A stretch of DNA of 64,000 bases from Lentisphaera marina (lineage in GTDB: Bacteria; Verrucomicrobiota; Lentisphaeria; Lentisphaerales; Lentisphaeraceae): positions 620,001 through 684,000 of the forward strand of contig NZ_JAQZZL010000002.1 in the NCBI RefSeq assembly GCF_028745505.1, read 5' to 3'. The notes beneath the pieces were generated by a model. It was not told the DNA's origin, ran no database searches, and worked only from the letters and a program-made list of their open reading frames with translations. A program made the translations under genes and the position numbers. Below, in pieces: positions 16,826 through 25,779 of the stretch; position 1 is the stretch's first letter, and every line of letters begins with the position of its first letter.

Positions 16826-18943
16826 ATGTCCTTTATTAATCCTTTTTTACTCTGGGCTCTGCCTCTAATTTCTGTGCCGGTGATCATTCACTTGCTGCGC
16901 AAAAATAAGGTGATTGAGCTGGAATGGGCCGCAATAGATTTCCTTATGGATGCGGTTCAGGAACAGAAGAAGCGTTTTAAAATGGAAGATCTTTTACTTC
17001 TTCTACTAAGAACTCTGCTTATCTTATTTTTAATTCTTGCACTGGCCCGCCCAGTTACAAATTTAGTGAGTTCAGACAATAATGAACCCAAGCTGATTTC
17101 TATAGATGATAGTTTTTCTATGGCGAGTAAAACTGGTAGCCAAAGCCGCTTTGACCGTGCAGTGGAGGTCGCTAATAAACTCAATACATCAGATGATACA
17201 GCTAAGGCGCTCTTGATTAATAGCTCCAGCCCTAGAAGTTTGATAGCTAATTTTTCTAATGACAAAAGCCTCGTGACAGAAACCTTAAAGCAAATTAAGG
17301 TGGGAGATTTCGGGGGAGATGCACAGGCTTCTACACGTGCCTGTCTCGACTTTTTAAAGGATCAAAGTTCTCTGCCGCCAAGTATTTACTTTGTGTCAGA
17401 TTTTCAAAAGACTCAATGGGAAGAGCCTTCAGCAGTATTAAATGAAATGCTGAAAGAGCTCCAGGGGAAATCCAACTTGGTCTTTGTTCATGTTGGTGAT
17501 GAAAAACAGGAAAACTTATCAGTAGGCAATTTCCGTGCTTTGCAGGATGCGGCTAAGCTCAATGAAGATTCCTGGTTTACTGTTGATATAAGAAATCATG
17601 GTATGGAGGATGCCGAAGATGTGGAAGTGAAATTTCACCTCAATGATGAATTATATGAAAGTATTAGTACTAATGTGCCTGCTGGGCAGGCTATTACAGT
17701 TAATTTTAAATGTCGTGTCCAGCAGGCAGGATTTCATAAGATCAGCGCTGAAATTGCTGCGGATATCAATCTAAAAGATAATCGCAGCTACAGTCATTTT
17801 TATGCAACGGAGAAATTAAAAGTTCTCGTCGTTCAGAACTTTATTCCCGAGTCAGTTTATGAAAAAAAGAGCTTGTTCTTTGATTTTGCACTGAATCCTT
17901 ATCCAGGTGGATCAAGTTCAGAAAAGGCACTTTACGAATTTGAATGGCAAGATGCTCAGGTATTGGAAACGGAAGATTTAAATGAATACGCCTTCATCAT
18001 ACTCGATGACCTTCAGGCGATAACTGCTTCTGAGTTTGATTCCGTTCAGCAATACATAGCTGAAGGTGGCGGCGTTTTAGTGAATTTGGGAGCAAGTACT
18101 GATGTCGAAAACTTTAACGATACATTCGTAGCAGGTGGACTTATTAGCTGGCCTTTATTTGAACAAAACTTCAAAATGAAGCAGGGCGGGGATTTTCTTC
18201 CTACGATCATTAGTAATGAGCAGAGCGAACTTTGGAGTTTTGCTGACTCTATAGATTCTTTGGAAAGCTTTAAGATCAAGCAAACATTTGGCATGAGTAA
18301 AGTTGATGGTAATGGTCAGTCTTTCATGGAGCTTAAAAGAGAAGAGGAGGAGAACCTCAGTCTTATTTCCTCATTTGATTATAAAAACGGTAAAATCATC
18401 GTCTTCGCCTCCGGAATGGATCTCGAATGGAATAACTTTGCGACTCGACCTTATTTTCTACCACTCTGTCGTCAGTTGAGTGCTCAGCTCATTAAAGATG
18501 AGCACAGAATCATTGAGCGTCGCGTGGGTGAATCTTTTTATAAAGAACTCAGTGATGATAAAAGCAGAAGTACTTTTGATCTTAGCACTCCCGATCAACT
18601 TAAAGAGACTTACAATGTTGAACTTAAAGATCAGAGATCATTCCTCAATATACCGGAATTTAAGCTGGCAGGGACTTATAAGCTTCAGGAAAGTGGAAGC
18701 AGTCAGCAGGACTTTATTTCTGTAAACCTTGATGAAGAGGAAAGCGCTGTAGCTTCTATGAGTATAGAGCAGTTGCAAAATACCTATCCAGAAATTACCG
18801 TTATTTCAGGTGATAATCAACTGGGTTCAGTTGGTTCTGCTCACGGCACAGACTTATCTAAATTCTTTTTGATCCTGGCTATCCTATGTTGGCTCGGAGA
18901 AAATATTTTGGGACTGATTATTAGTCGGAGGGCCGCAAGTTGA
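16826..18943 (+). CDS. BatA-like membrane protein with vWA domain
   Basis: This 705-residue protein opens with the BatA N-terminal signature: INPFLLWALPLISVPVIIHLLRK, then MEDLLLLLLRTLLILFLILALARP, giving two membrane segments. A vWA domain follows with a MIDAS-like DDSFSM (about residues 93-98) and TDG-equivalent VSDFQ. The central part is a large extracytoplasmic beta-rich region, and a last helix (LSKFFLILAILCWLGENIL) anchors the C-terminus. It probably displays a metal-dependent binding surface in the periplasm and works with the MoxR ATPase. Translation is coupled: the next gene overlaps its stop by 4 bases. Confidence 0.9.
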   Translation: MSFINPFLLWALPLISVPVIIHLLRKNKVIELEWAAIDFLMDAVQEQKKRFKMEDLLLLLLRTLLILFLILALARPVTNLVSSDNNEPKLISIDDSFSMASKTGSQSRFDRAVEVANKLNTSDDTAKALLINSSSPRSLIANFSNDKSLVTETLKQIKVGDFGGDAQASTRACLDFLKDQSSLPPSIYFVSDFQKTQWEEPSAVLNEMLKELQGKSNLVFVHVGDEKQENLSVGNFRALQDAAKLNEDSWFTVDIRNHGMEDAEDVEVKFHLNDELYESISTNVPAGQAITVNFKCRVQQAGFHKISAEIAADINLKDNRSYSHFYATEKLKVLVVQNFIPESVYEKKSLFFDFALNPYPGGSSSEKALYEFEWQDAQVLETEDLNEYAFIILDDLQAITASEFDSVQQYIAEGGGVLVNLGASTDVENFNDTFVAGGLISWPLFEQNFKMKQGGDFLPTIISNEQSELWSFADSIDSLESFKIKQTFGMSKVDGNGQSFMELKREEEENLSLISSFDYKNGKIIVFASGMDLEWNNFATRPYFLPLCRQLSAQLIKDEHRIIERRVGESFYKELSDDKSRSTFDLSTPDQLKETYNVELKDQRSFLNIPEFKLAGTYKLQESGSSQQDFISVNLDEEESAVASMSIEQLQNTYPEITVISGDNQLGSVGSAHGTDLSKFFLILAILCWLGENILGLIISRRAAS

Positions 18944-21264
18944 AAAGCCTACTCAAATTATTTTATGCTAATGAAAACACGGAAAGCATTAGCTCATACG
19001 AGCTCACTCTTGCAGGTGGATTACCTTCCTGGCTATTTGTTCTCTTTACAGCGGGCATCCTTGTTTATGCTTTTATAAGCTACCTCAAAGAAAGCCCACG
19101 CATGAATAAAAAGCTTCGAGCTATTATTTCCTTAACGCGTTTTGCTATAGGATTTGTACTTCTTCTCCTCCTTCTTCAGCCAACAATAAAAATGGATACA
19201 CTGGAAAATAGCAGAACTGTTTTGCCGGTTCTCATCGATGTTTCTAGCAGTATGAGCATTATTGAAAGTAAAAGCAGTGATGATTACCTGCGCGATATGG
19301 CAGAAGTTTGCGGAGTCAGCAAAGAGGAAGTTTCCAAGTTTAAAAGAATCGATCTTGTTAAGGCCATTTTAAATAATGAAGATCTCGACCTGATTAATAA
19401 GTTGCAGGATAAATACAGTGTAAAACTTTATCTTTTTGATCAGCAGACTCGCCAGTTGAAAATAGCTGATGAAATTATTGAACTGCCGAAGGCTGAAGGT
19501 GAAGCAACATCGCTAAGTTCAGCGGTTCGTTATGTGGAACAAAGCCTGCGGGGTCTTCCACTTGCCGACATGATCATCTTTACTGATGGTGTTCACAACA
19601 AAGGAAGCTCACCTCAGGAAATGGCGGCTGAACTCAAAATTCGTGACATACGCTTGTTCCCCGTAGGCATTGGCATGCCAGAGAATATCGACGTCCGTAT
19701 CGAAAAAATTGTCATGGATGACTTGTTGTTCATTGATGATGAAGTCGAAGTTAAAGTCAATTTCTCCGCCAGTGGTATTGAAGAAGGAATTCTTCCTGTG
19801 CAACTCAAACTTGGACCCAAAATAGTGAAGTCCAAAAACGTTGAATTCCGCAATGGCCGTTTTAGCGAAAGTTTTGTCATTCAGCCGAATCAGAAAGGCG
19901 ACTTCAATTTCTCAGTGGAAGTTGAGCAGTATCCCGATGAGTTTTTCGTAGATAACAATATTCAAAACAAGCAAATTAAAGTTATTGATTCTGAAATCCG
20001 AGTTCTTCTTGCCGTGCAAAATCCGAGCTGGGAATACCGTTACCTCAAAGGCATGCTCGATGGCGATAAGCGTTTTAAAACAAAAGTATTTATTCGCACG
20101 GGTGATAGCAGTCGTAGTTCGCGTGACGATCAGTTCCTGGATGCATTTCCCATCGATGAACTCGAAGAAACAGATATCATCATCATTAATAACCTTGAAC
20201 GCGATTACTTCAGTTTTGATGACATGAATAAACTCCAGGATTTTGTGGCAAAACAGGGTGGTTCACTACTCATGATTAGTGCTTCCAGTGGAACTCCATC
20301 GTCTTACGTTGGTACGCCAATTGAAGAGATGCTTCCTGTTACAATCAGTAAAGTTCAGGAGAGTGATGATCTGGACACTGAACGTAGCCGAACTCGTCCC
20401 TTTAAACTGGATTTAACTCCTGAGGGCCGTGATAGTATTATTACTCGCCTTGTGCCTCTTGCGGAGGATAACGTTAAAGTTTGGCAAAAGCTTCCTAGTC
20501 AGCACTGGTATTACAAGGGTATAAATCGCCTTAAGCCTGGTGCTACAGCTCTAGTTAAGCACGGAAGTGTGAAAAATGAGTTCGGAGCGATTCCACTCAT
20601 GTCTTACCACCGCTTTGGTGATGGCCAGGTTCTCTTCCTCGGTTTTAATTCTGTCTGGCGCTGGCGTTACAAAGTTGGGTCACTCTACACGGACCGCTTT
20701 TGGTCACAGACAATTCACCACATGGGCCTCAATCACCTTCTTGGAACAAGTAAAGGCGTGCATTTCCAAACTTCGAAACGCGATTTTTCTGCTGGTGAAA
20801 AAATTCCTGTCTCAGTTAAAATTGTTGGCAATGCATTGCGAAGTGGTGATGAAAAATCAGTAGAAGTCACGGCAATAGAACTCGAGAGTGGTGAAGAGAA
20901 AAACTTTAAATTGGCCCATTCAGGTAGCAAGGGTAATTACGCCGGTCAGGTCGTTTTGCCTGAAGGTACCTGGGATCTTCAAATTGATGATGAAAAGCAC
21001 CGTTTGAGCATCAGTAAATCACAGCTTGAATTTGAACGTGTTTCCATGGATAAAACTGGCCTCACTGAACTTGCGAAGCTCTCTGCGGGTCAATTTATCG
21101 AAATCGCTGATTTGAACAAAATTCCCGAGCTCATGCTTGAGAAACCGAGAACTCGTAGCGTTATTTTAGAACGCAGCCTTTGGGATAACTTTTTATTCAT
21201 TTTATTGATAAGTTTACTGACAGCTACTGAGTGGCTGCTGAGAAAAAAGGAGAATTTGCCATGA
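18940..21264 (+). CDS. Membrane vWA / glutamine-amidotransferase-like protein
   Basis: This 774-residue protein starts at TTG 18940, overlapping the previous stop (TTGA) and preceded by GGAGG. Two N-terminal helices (LPSWLFVLFTAGILVYAFI and FAIGFVLLLLLLQP) precede a vWA domain with MIDAS motif DVSSSMS and FTDGVHNKG. A Rossmann-like region (QNPSWEYRYLKGMLDG ... DIIIINNLERDYFSFDD) resembles the class I amidotransferase-like fold found in PVC vWA proteins, without an evident catalytic triad. A C-terminal helix (LFILLISLLTATEWLL) closes it. It is likely a partner of the BatA-like protein in the same complex. Confidence 0.85.
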   Translation: MKSLLKLFYANENTESISSYELTLAGGLPSWLFVLFTAGILVYAFISYLKESPRMNKKLRAIISLTRFAIGFVLLLLLLQPTIKMDTLENSRTVLPVLIDVSSSMSIIESKSSDDYLRDMAEVCGVSKEEVSKFKRIDLVKAILNNEDLDLINKLQDKYSVKLYLFDQQTRQLKIADEIIELPKAEGEATSLSSAVRYVEQSLRGLPLADMIIFTDGVHNKGSSPQEMAAELKIRDIRLFPVGIGMPENIDVRIEKIVMDDLLFIDDEVEVKVNFSASGIEEGILPVQLKLGPKIVKSKNVEFRNGRFSESFVIQPNQKGDFNFSVEVEQYPDEFFVDNNIQNKQIKVIDSEIRVLLAVQNPSWEYRYLKGMLDGDKRFKTKVFIRTGDSSRSSRDDQFLDAFPIDELEETDIIIINNLERDYFSFDDMNKLQDFVAKQGGSLLMISASSGTPSSYVGTPIEEMLPVTISKVQESDDLDTERSRTRPFKLDLTPEGRDSIITRLVPLAEDNVKVWQKLPSQHWYYKGINRLKPGATALVKHGSVKNEFGAIPLMSYHRFGDGQVLFLGFNSVWRWRYKVGSLYTDRFWSQTIHHMGLNHLLGTSKGVHFQTSKRDFSAGEKIPVSVKIVGNALRSGDEKSVEVTAIELESGEEKNFKLAHSGSKGNYAGQVVLPEGTWDLQIDDEKHRLSISKSQLEFERVSMDKTGLTELAKLSAGQFIEIADLNKIPELMLEKPRTRSVILERSLWDNFLFILLISLLTATEWLLRKKENLP

Positions 21265-22883
21265 GTCAAGCTCTTGATCAACTCAATGTCGAACTCGAAA
21301 GTCTAAGTAAAAAGCTTCGCCAGCAAGTTTTGATTAAAGCTGTTTTTGAGGGGGCGGCTTATTTCCTATTTGGCTTAGTTGCCTTTTTTATTCTGGATCG
21401 CTTTGGTGATTTTCCAATGGCTTTTAGAATCATTGTGTTACTTTCTGGAATAGGATGTCTGCTTTATTACCTAAAGACTAAATACTGGTTGAATTACACG
21501 AGTCCTTACAGCCGAGAAGAAGTCTCTCTTTTAGTCGAGAAAAAGTTTCCGCAATTTCGCAGTCGCTTAATTTCAACTCTGCAGTTTAGCAAAAATAAAC
21601 CCGGAAAAATGGTTTCAGCTGACTTGGTGGATGGAATGATGGATCAGACTTTTGATATGTATGGAGATTATAATTTTTCTGAGGTGATCGATACTGAAGC
21701 CCTAAAGAAAGTACTTAAAGTTTTTGTTATTTCTTTAGCGGGCATAATACTTATGAGTATCATAGCACCACAGTCCTTTCCAATTTACCTCCAGCGTTTT
21801 TATTCACAATTGGCTTACCCGACTTCCACTCAATTCGAAGAGATTAACTTGCCTGAATATGCCATTGCGGGTGAAGAAACATCTATGAGCATAAAAATGA
21901 CTGGTGAACTTCCAGCTTCAGGGTACATCACGGTTTATAGCTCTGAAAGCAAGGCTGAATATGATGTGGATCAGTCTGAAGAAAAGGGAGTTTATCAATT
22001 TGCGATTCCCGCACAAATGGAAAATCTTTCCATGCGTTTCAAAATAGGTGATTATTCCAGTCAAGCTTACGATCTACCCATCAAAAAACGTCCGGCAATT
22101 GCCGAGCTGAAAGTTGAGGTTATCCCACCTGCTTATACAGGTATAAAAGCTTACACAGAAGAATCAGGTAACCTGCAGGTGCCTTTTGGTTCAAAACTGA
22201 ATTTCTCTCTTAAAACTAGTAAAGAATTGAATGAATTTAAACTCATTCCCAAAATTGATGAAGTCGTACTACCTAAGGTTCAAGGAGCTGGCAGTCAGTG
22301 GAATTTTAGTTTAAATGCTGAAACAAAAATGAAGTACACTTTCCAATTGTTGGATCAGGACTCACTGGAAAGTAAGGGGATTCCGGAATTCAGCTTGCGT
22401 GTCAAAGTAGACAAAGCACCACGAGTCAGACTTATTGAACCATCTGCCCTGAGAGAGTTGTCTCCGATTAGTCGTATGCCTTTGGAAGCTGAATTTGAAG
22501 ACGATTACCAAATAGCTTCAGTCAAAGTTCTCTACACTGTAATTGATAGTGAGTACGACCAGGATTTGGATTTTGATGAATTTAAAGTTTGGAAATCATA
22601 TGCCGATATTAATGATAAGACTTTTTCTCTCAAAGAGCTTTGGGATAATCGTTCCATAGAAGTTGAGGCAGGCCGAAATTTAAAAGTACGAATTCAGGTT
22701 ACGGATAATGCACCAGAACCACAGACGAGCTTTTCTCAGGATATACTCATTCCGATTATTTCTCAGGAAGAACTTAAAGGGCGTCTTGCAGATGAGTTCC
22801 TAAACTCAGTTGAACCTGTCGAAGATATTTTACTGAAGCTCAATGATGTGAACCGAAAAATGGATAGATTAGGAGATAAATAA
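21261..22883 (+). CDS. Two-TM membrane protein of the MoxR/vWA operon (DUF4175-like)
   Basis: The product has 540 residues from ATG 21261, which overlaps the previous stop as ATGA and follows AAGGAGA. An N-terminal amphipathic helix leads to a hydrophobic pair (AAYFLFGLVAFFILDRF and IIVLLSGIGCLLYYL). Another helix (VFVISLAGIILMSIIAP) and a long beta-rich extracytoplasmic region follow, with FEDDYQIASVKVLYTVID and VTDNAPEPQTSFSQ. This layout matches DUF4175-type proteins in planctomycete and verrucomicrobial MoxR operons, which I recognise by pattern only. It ends with a predicted helix and the next gene starts inside its stop (TAATG). Confidence 0.7.
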   Translation: MSQALDQLNVELESLSKKLRQQVLIKAVFEGAAYFLFGLVAFFILDRFGDFPMAFRIIVLLSGIGCLLYYLKTKYWLNYTSPYSREEVSLLVEKKFPQFRSRLISTLQFSKNKPGKMVSADLVDGMMDQTFDMYGDYNFSEVIDTEALKKVLKVFVISLAGIILMSIIAPQSFPIYLQRFYSQLAYPTSTQFEEINLPEYAIAGEETSMSIKMTGELPASGYITVYSSESKAEYDVDQSEEKGVYQFAIPAQMENLSMRFKIGDYSSQAYDLPIKKRPAIAELKVEVIPPAYTGIKAYTEESGNLQVPFGSKLNFSLKTSKELNEFKLIPKIDEVVLPKVQGAGSQWNFSLNAETKMKYTFQLLDQDSLESKGIPEFSLRVKVDKAPRVRLIEPSALRELSPISRMPLEAEFEDDYQIASVKVLYTVIDSEYDQDLDFDEFKVWKSYADINDKTFSLKELWDNRSIEVEAGRNLKVRIQVTDNAPEPQTSFSQDILIPIISQEELKGRLADEFLNSVEPVEDILLKLNDVNRKMDRLGDK

Positions 22884-24658
22884 TGAGAAAAGAATTCACT
22901 CTATCAATAACTTTATTTTTACTGACTTCTACTTTTGCGGACGACGCAAAAATCAAAGAAATGCGTCAGCATATGGCGAAAACTCGTCAACTTAAGCGCA
23001 GTACTTTGACCATCAAGAAAAATCTTACTGAAATCAGAAACCAAATGCTCTTGTCGGGGGTGATAGAAGAGTCGATGATTGAGGTGGTTGATATGGTATT
23101 GGAAGAAGCCGACAAGGCAGGGTCTCAGTCACTGCAATCAGCTGTGCAGAATATAATGTTGGCCTTGGATAACTCTGATCGCAAAGAAGAATACCTTAAG
23201 AACGCGTCTGCTGAGCAGAAAAAAGCGATTGTTTCCTACGAAACAATTCTTGAAAAGGCTATACGTGAGGCCGAGCATGAAAAGGCACAAGCAAAACTCG
23301 ATGAGTTAATTGATCAGATGGAGAATCTCAATGAGCAAACTCAAGAAGCTTCTAATGAAGACATGTCTCAGGAGGAGCTCGAGAAACTCGCTGATCAGCA
23401 AAAGGAAATAAGTGACCAAGCCGAACAGCTTGAGAAATATCTAGAGAAATTCGAGGAGCTTAAACAAAAGGATAAAGGCTCTAAAGAAGAGCAAGAAGAC
23501 GAAAAAGATCAGGACCCGCAAGAACAAAAAGATCAACAAGAAAAACAAGAAGATAAAGATCAACAAAAAGAGGGAAATCAGCAAGAAGAGAAAGAGGAGG
23601 ATCAGCAAGCAGAAGAGCAGGAACAGAATGAATCCCAGGAATCTGGTGGTGAAAGTGAGGAAGAACAGGATCAGGAAGATGATGCTGAAGAAAATCACTC
23701 CGGTGCAGACCCCTTAAATCAGCAGAAAATGCAGGAAATCAATGAGAAATCAGACGATATTGCTGAAAAAATTCAAGATGGTGATTTAGCTGAAGCGGCA
23801 CAGGAACAGGAAGCTCTTTTAGAAAAACTTAAAGAGATGAGTGAAAAAGCTCAAGCTTCTACCAATGACCCGCAATCTGGCGAAGATCCAGCAGAAAGTG
23901 AAGATGGTATCAGCCCTGAAATGAAGGAATTGGCTGACTCAATAGAAAATCAAATTGCTCAGCTCGAGGATTTAGAGGCTGATTCAGATGGTGCTCCAGA
24001 AGAAAGCGAGAGTTTTGATGATGCACTAGCGAATCAAGAAGAACTTAGTCAGGCTGGAGAGAACTCAGAAAACGAAGATGTTCAAGAGGCTCTTGAAAAA
24101 GCAGGAGAGAAGCTCGCTGAAGGTGACCTAGAAGCTGCGAAAGATGAATATGAGAAAGCGATGGCCTTAACATTAAAGCCAAATGAGCAGAGTGGCACGG
24201 GAGAAACTGATCCTACAAAAGAAAGTAAACAGGGTGATAAAGCTGGTAAACAAGGCGGTTCAGCACAGAGCACCCAGACGGCTTCCAGTAAAAATAAAAT
24301 TAAAATGTTGGAGCAACAGGAAGGCAATGGTCAATCTTCTGAATCAGGCGATAAGGACCTTGCACAACAAGATCAGGATGGCGAAGGAAATGCATCTTCG
24401 TCTAGTATGACCGCAGGGAAAGGCGATAAGCCGGGGCAGGGTGGCAAAGGTGGCAAACCTGGTAAGTCTCAAACTGGTGGAGGATCCGAATCGATGCAGA
24501 ATCAATTTAAAACTGCTTCCTATGAAAAGAAAAAGGCTTGGGAAAAGGAGTTTGAGAGCTTTGAAGGTCAAAAAATGCAGGGCAAACTCGAGCAGGCTCC
24601 GCAACAGTACCGTCAGCTTGTTAAACAATACTACGAAGCCATTGCGAGGCAAAAATGA
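22883..24658 (+). CDS. Secreted Glu/Gln-rich coiled-coil protein
   Basis: This 591-residue protein has a signal peptide (MRKEFTLSITLFLLTSTFAD). Residues about 85-200 are heptad-rich, and 195-270 are almost pure Glu, Gln, Asp, Lys and Ser. TPR-like stretches follow (EALEKAGEKLAEGDLEAAKDEY), then a Gly/Ser/Gln-rich linker and a conserved-looking C-terminus (YEKKKAWEKEFESFEG ... YRQLVKQYYEAIARQ). It starts within the stop of the preceding gene (TAATG). Proteins of this look often end such operons together with DUF4175-like partners. The strong charge suggests an extended, flexible periplasmic protein. The low complexity makes homology calls unreliable. Confidence 0.75.
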   Translation: MRKEFTLSITLFLLTSTFADDAKIKEMRQHMAKTRQLKRSTLTIKKNLTEIRNQMLLSGVIEESMIEVVDMVLEEADKAGSQSLQSAVQNIMLALDNSDRKEEYLKNASAEQKKAIVSYETILEKAIREAEHEKAQAKLDELIDQMENLNEQTQEASNEDMSQEELEKLADQQKEISDQAEQLEKYLEKFEELKQKDKGSKEEQEDEKDQDPQEQKDQQEKQEDKDQQKEGNQQEEKEEDQQAEEQEQNESQESGGESEEEQDQEDDAEENHSGADPLNQQKMQEINEKSDDIAEKIQDGDLAEAAQEQEALLEKLKEMSEKAQASTNDPQSGEDPAESEDGISPEMKELADSIENQIAQLEDLEADSDGAPEESESFDDALANQEELSQAGENSENEDVQEALEKAGEKLAEGDLEAAKDEYEKAMALTLKPNEQSGTGETDPTKESKQGDKAGKQGGSAQSTQTASSKNKIKMLEQQEGNGQSSESGDKDLAQQDQDGEGNASSSSMTAGKGDKPGQGGKGGKPGKSQTGGGSESMQNQFKTASYEKKKAWEKEFESFEGQKMQGKLEQAPQQYRQLVKQYYEAIARQK

Positions 24659-24718
24659 TCAGACATACTCAATCCACTAAATTAACGTCAGTTGATTTAG
24701 TAAAAGTTTCCGACTGGT

Positions 24719-24773
24719 CAAGGATTTGCAAATCCTTGCAGGGAGAGTGTGAGAGGGGCAGAGCCCATCTCAC
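24719..24773 (+). promoter_or_regulatory. Perfect 20-base palindrome and strong hairpin abutting a start codon
   Basis: A perfect 20-base palindrome (24719-24738, centre TTTGCAAA) is followed by a hairpin: GTGAGA (24749-24754) pairs with TCTCAC (24768-24773), and inside it GGGC pairs with GCCC around an AGA loop. The hairpin ends 1 base before ATG 24775 and would hide the translation start. It is either an RNA control element or a REP-like intergenic repeat. Confidence 0.6.
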
Positions 24774-24774
24774 T

Positions 24775-25779
24775 ATGAAAAACAAACTTGTTTGTTTTCT
24801 TCTCCTTTTTAGCTGTTTTAGCCTTTCTCTAACAGCACGCGAGACCACAGTGCCCATTTCAGCTGAACTCAGTAAGAGCCTTAATAAAGGCCTTAAATTC
24901 CTAGCGGCATCACAGCAGGATGATGGTTCCTGGAATGGTAATCATGGTCGCAATGTTGGTGAAACATCCCTTTGCCTTATGGCTTTTATGTCCATGGGTA
25001 ATTTACCAGGCGAAGGGGAATACGGTCATGTTATTGGCAAGGGCGTCAACTGGGTTGTTGATCAGGCCAAGCCAAATGGTCTCATTCAGTATTCGAATCA
25101 GGAAAAGCAGGCGGCGGTTATGTATGGTCATGCTCTGGCGACACTGATGCTTTCAGAGGCTTGGGGACAAAGCCGTAATGAAAAAATTGGCAAAGTTCTA
25201 CGCAATGCGGTGAAACTCATTCTTGAAGTACAGGGAAAAAAAGGTGGTTGGGGATACAAATCAGTGCCCGAAGATGGTGATACCTCAGTGATGGTTATGC
25301 AGATTATTGCCCTCAAATCAGCTCAGGACGCAGGTATTTATGTACCGCAAAAAACTATTCAAAAAGCCCTTTCATTGATTAAAACCCGTTTTAATGAGAC
25401 TCAGAAGATGTATGGTTATTCATCGACAAAAATTAGTAAGAATAACTACGGATCCAGTGCTGCTGGTACATGCATTATGTTTATTTGTGGAGAGAATGAA
25501 AAGAAATATACTTCCGATACCGTGGGAGCACTTTTAAAGATTATGAAAAATGATCCCAAAAAACAAAAAGTAGGGCATATACCTTATTTCCTTTACTACG
25601 CGTCTGTTGCTTCTTATTTTGAAGGTGGAAACTCCTATCGTGAATGGGCAAAAATGTTGGAAAAATATCTTATTCGTGAACAGAAGAGCAAGGGTGAGTG
25701 GGGCTCTTACTATCAGACAGCTTTTTGTATTCTCGGGGCTAGTCTGCCGTATCAGTATATACCGGTGTATCAAAAGTAA
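24775..25779 (+). CDS. Secreted alpha/alpha-toroid protein (prenyltransferase/squalene-cyclase repeat type)
   Basis: The product has 334 residues from ATG 24775, which opens a signal peptide (MKNKLVCFLLLFSCFSLSLTA). An upstream in-frame ATG at 24655 would put 40 unrelated residues before it and is rejected. Repeats of the QxxDGSW/GGWGY type are visible (FLAASQQDDGSWNG, VQGKKGGWGYKSVPEDGDTS, SKGEWGSYYQTAFCILG). They match the toroid fold of terpene cyclases and protein prenyltransferases. The cyclase DxDD motif is not evident, so a binding or structural role in the MoxR operon is more likely than terpene synthesis. PVC operons of this kind often carry such a protein. Confidence 0.8.
   Translation: MKNKLVCFLLLFSCFSLSLTARETTVPISAELSKSLNKGLKFLAASQQDDGSWNGNHGRNVGETSLCLMAFMSMGNLPGEGEYGHVIGKGVNWVVDQAKPNGLIQYSNQEKQAAVMYGHALATLMLSEAWGQSRNEKIGKVLRNAVKLILEVQGKKGGWGYKSVPEDGDTSVMVMQIIALKSAQDAGIYVPQKTIQKALSLIKTRFNETQKMYGYSSTKISKNNYGSSAAGTCIMFICGENEKKYTSDTVGALLKIMKNDPKKQKVGHIPYFLYYASVASYFEGGNSYREWAKMLEKYLIREQKSKGEWGSYYQTAFCILGASLPYQYIPVYQK

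Noticed and set aside
23441..23698. Reverse-strand hydrophobic ORF of 85 residues
   Set aside because: It is the antisense of the Glu/Gln-rich coding region; GAA/GAG codons read backwards as Phe/Leu codons, producing an artificial membrane-like protein.
24655..24774. N-terminal extension of the toroid protein
   Set aside because: The extra 40 residues are encoded by palindrome and hairpin DNA and would bury the obvious signal peptide.
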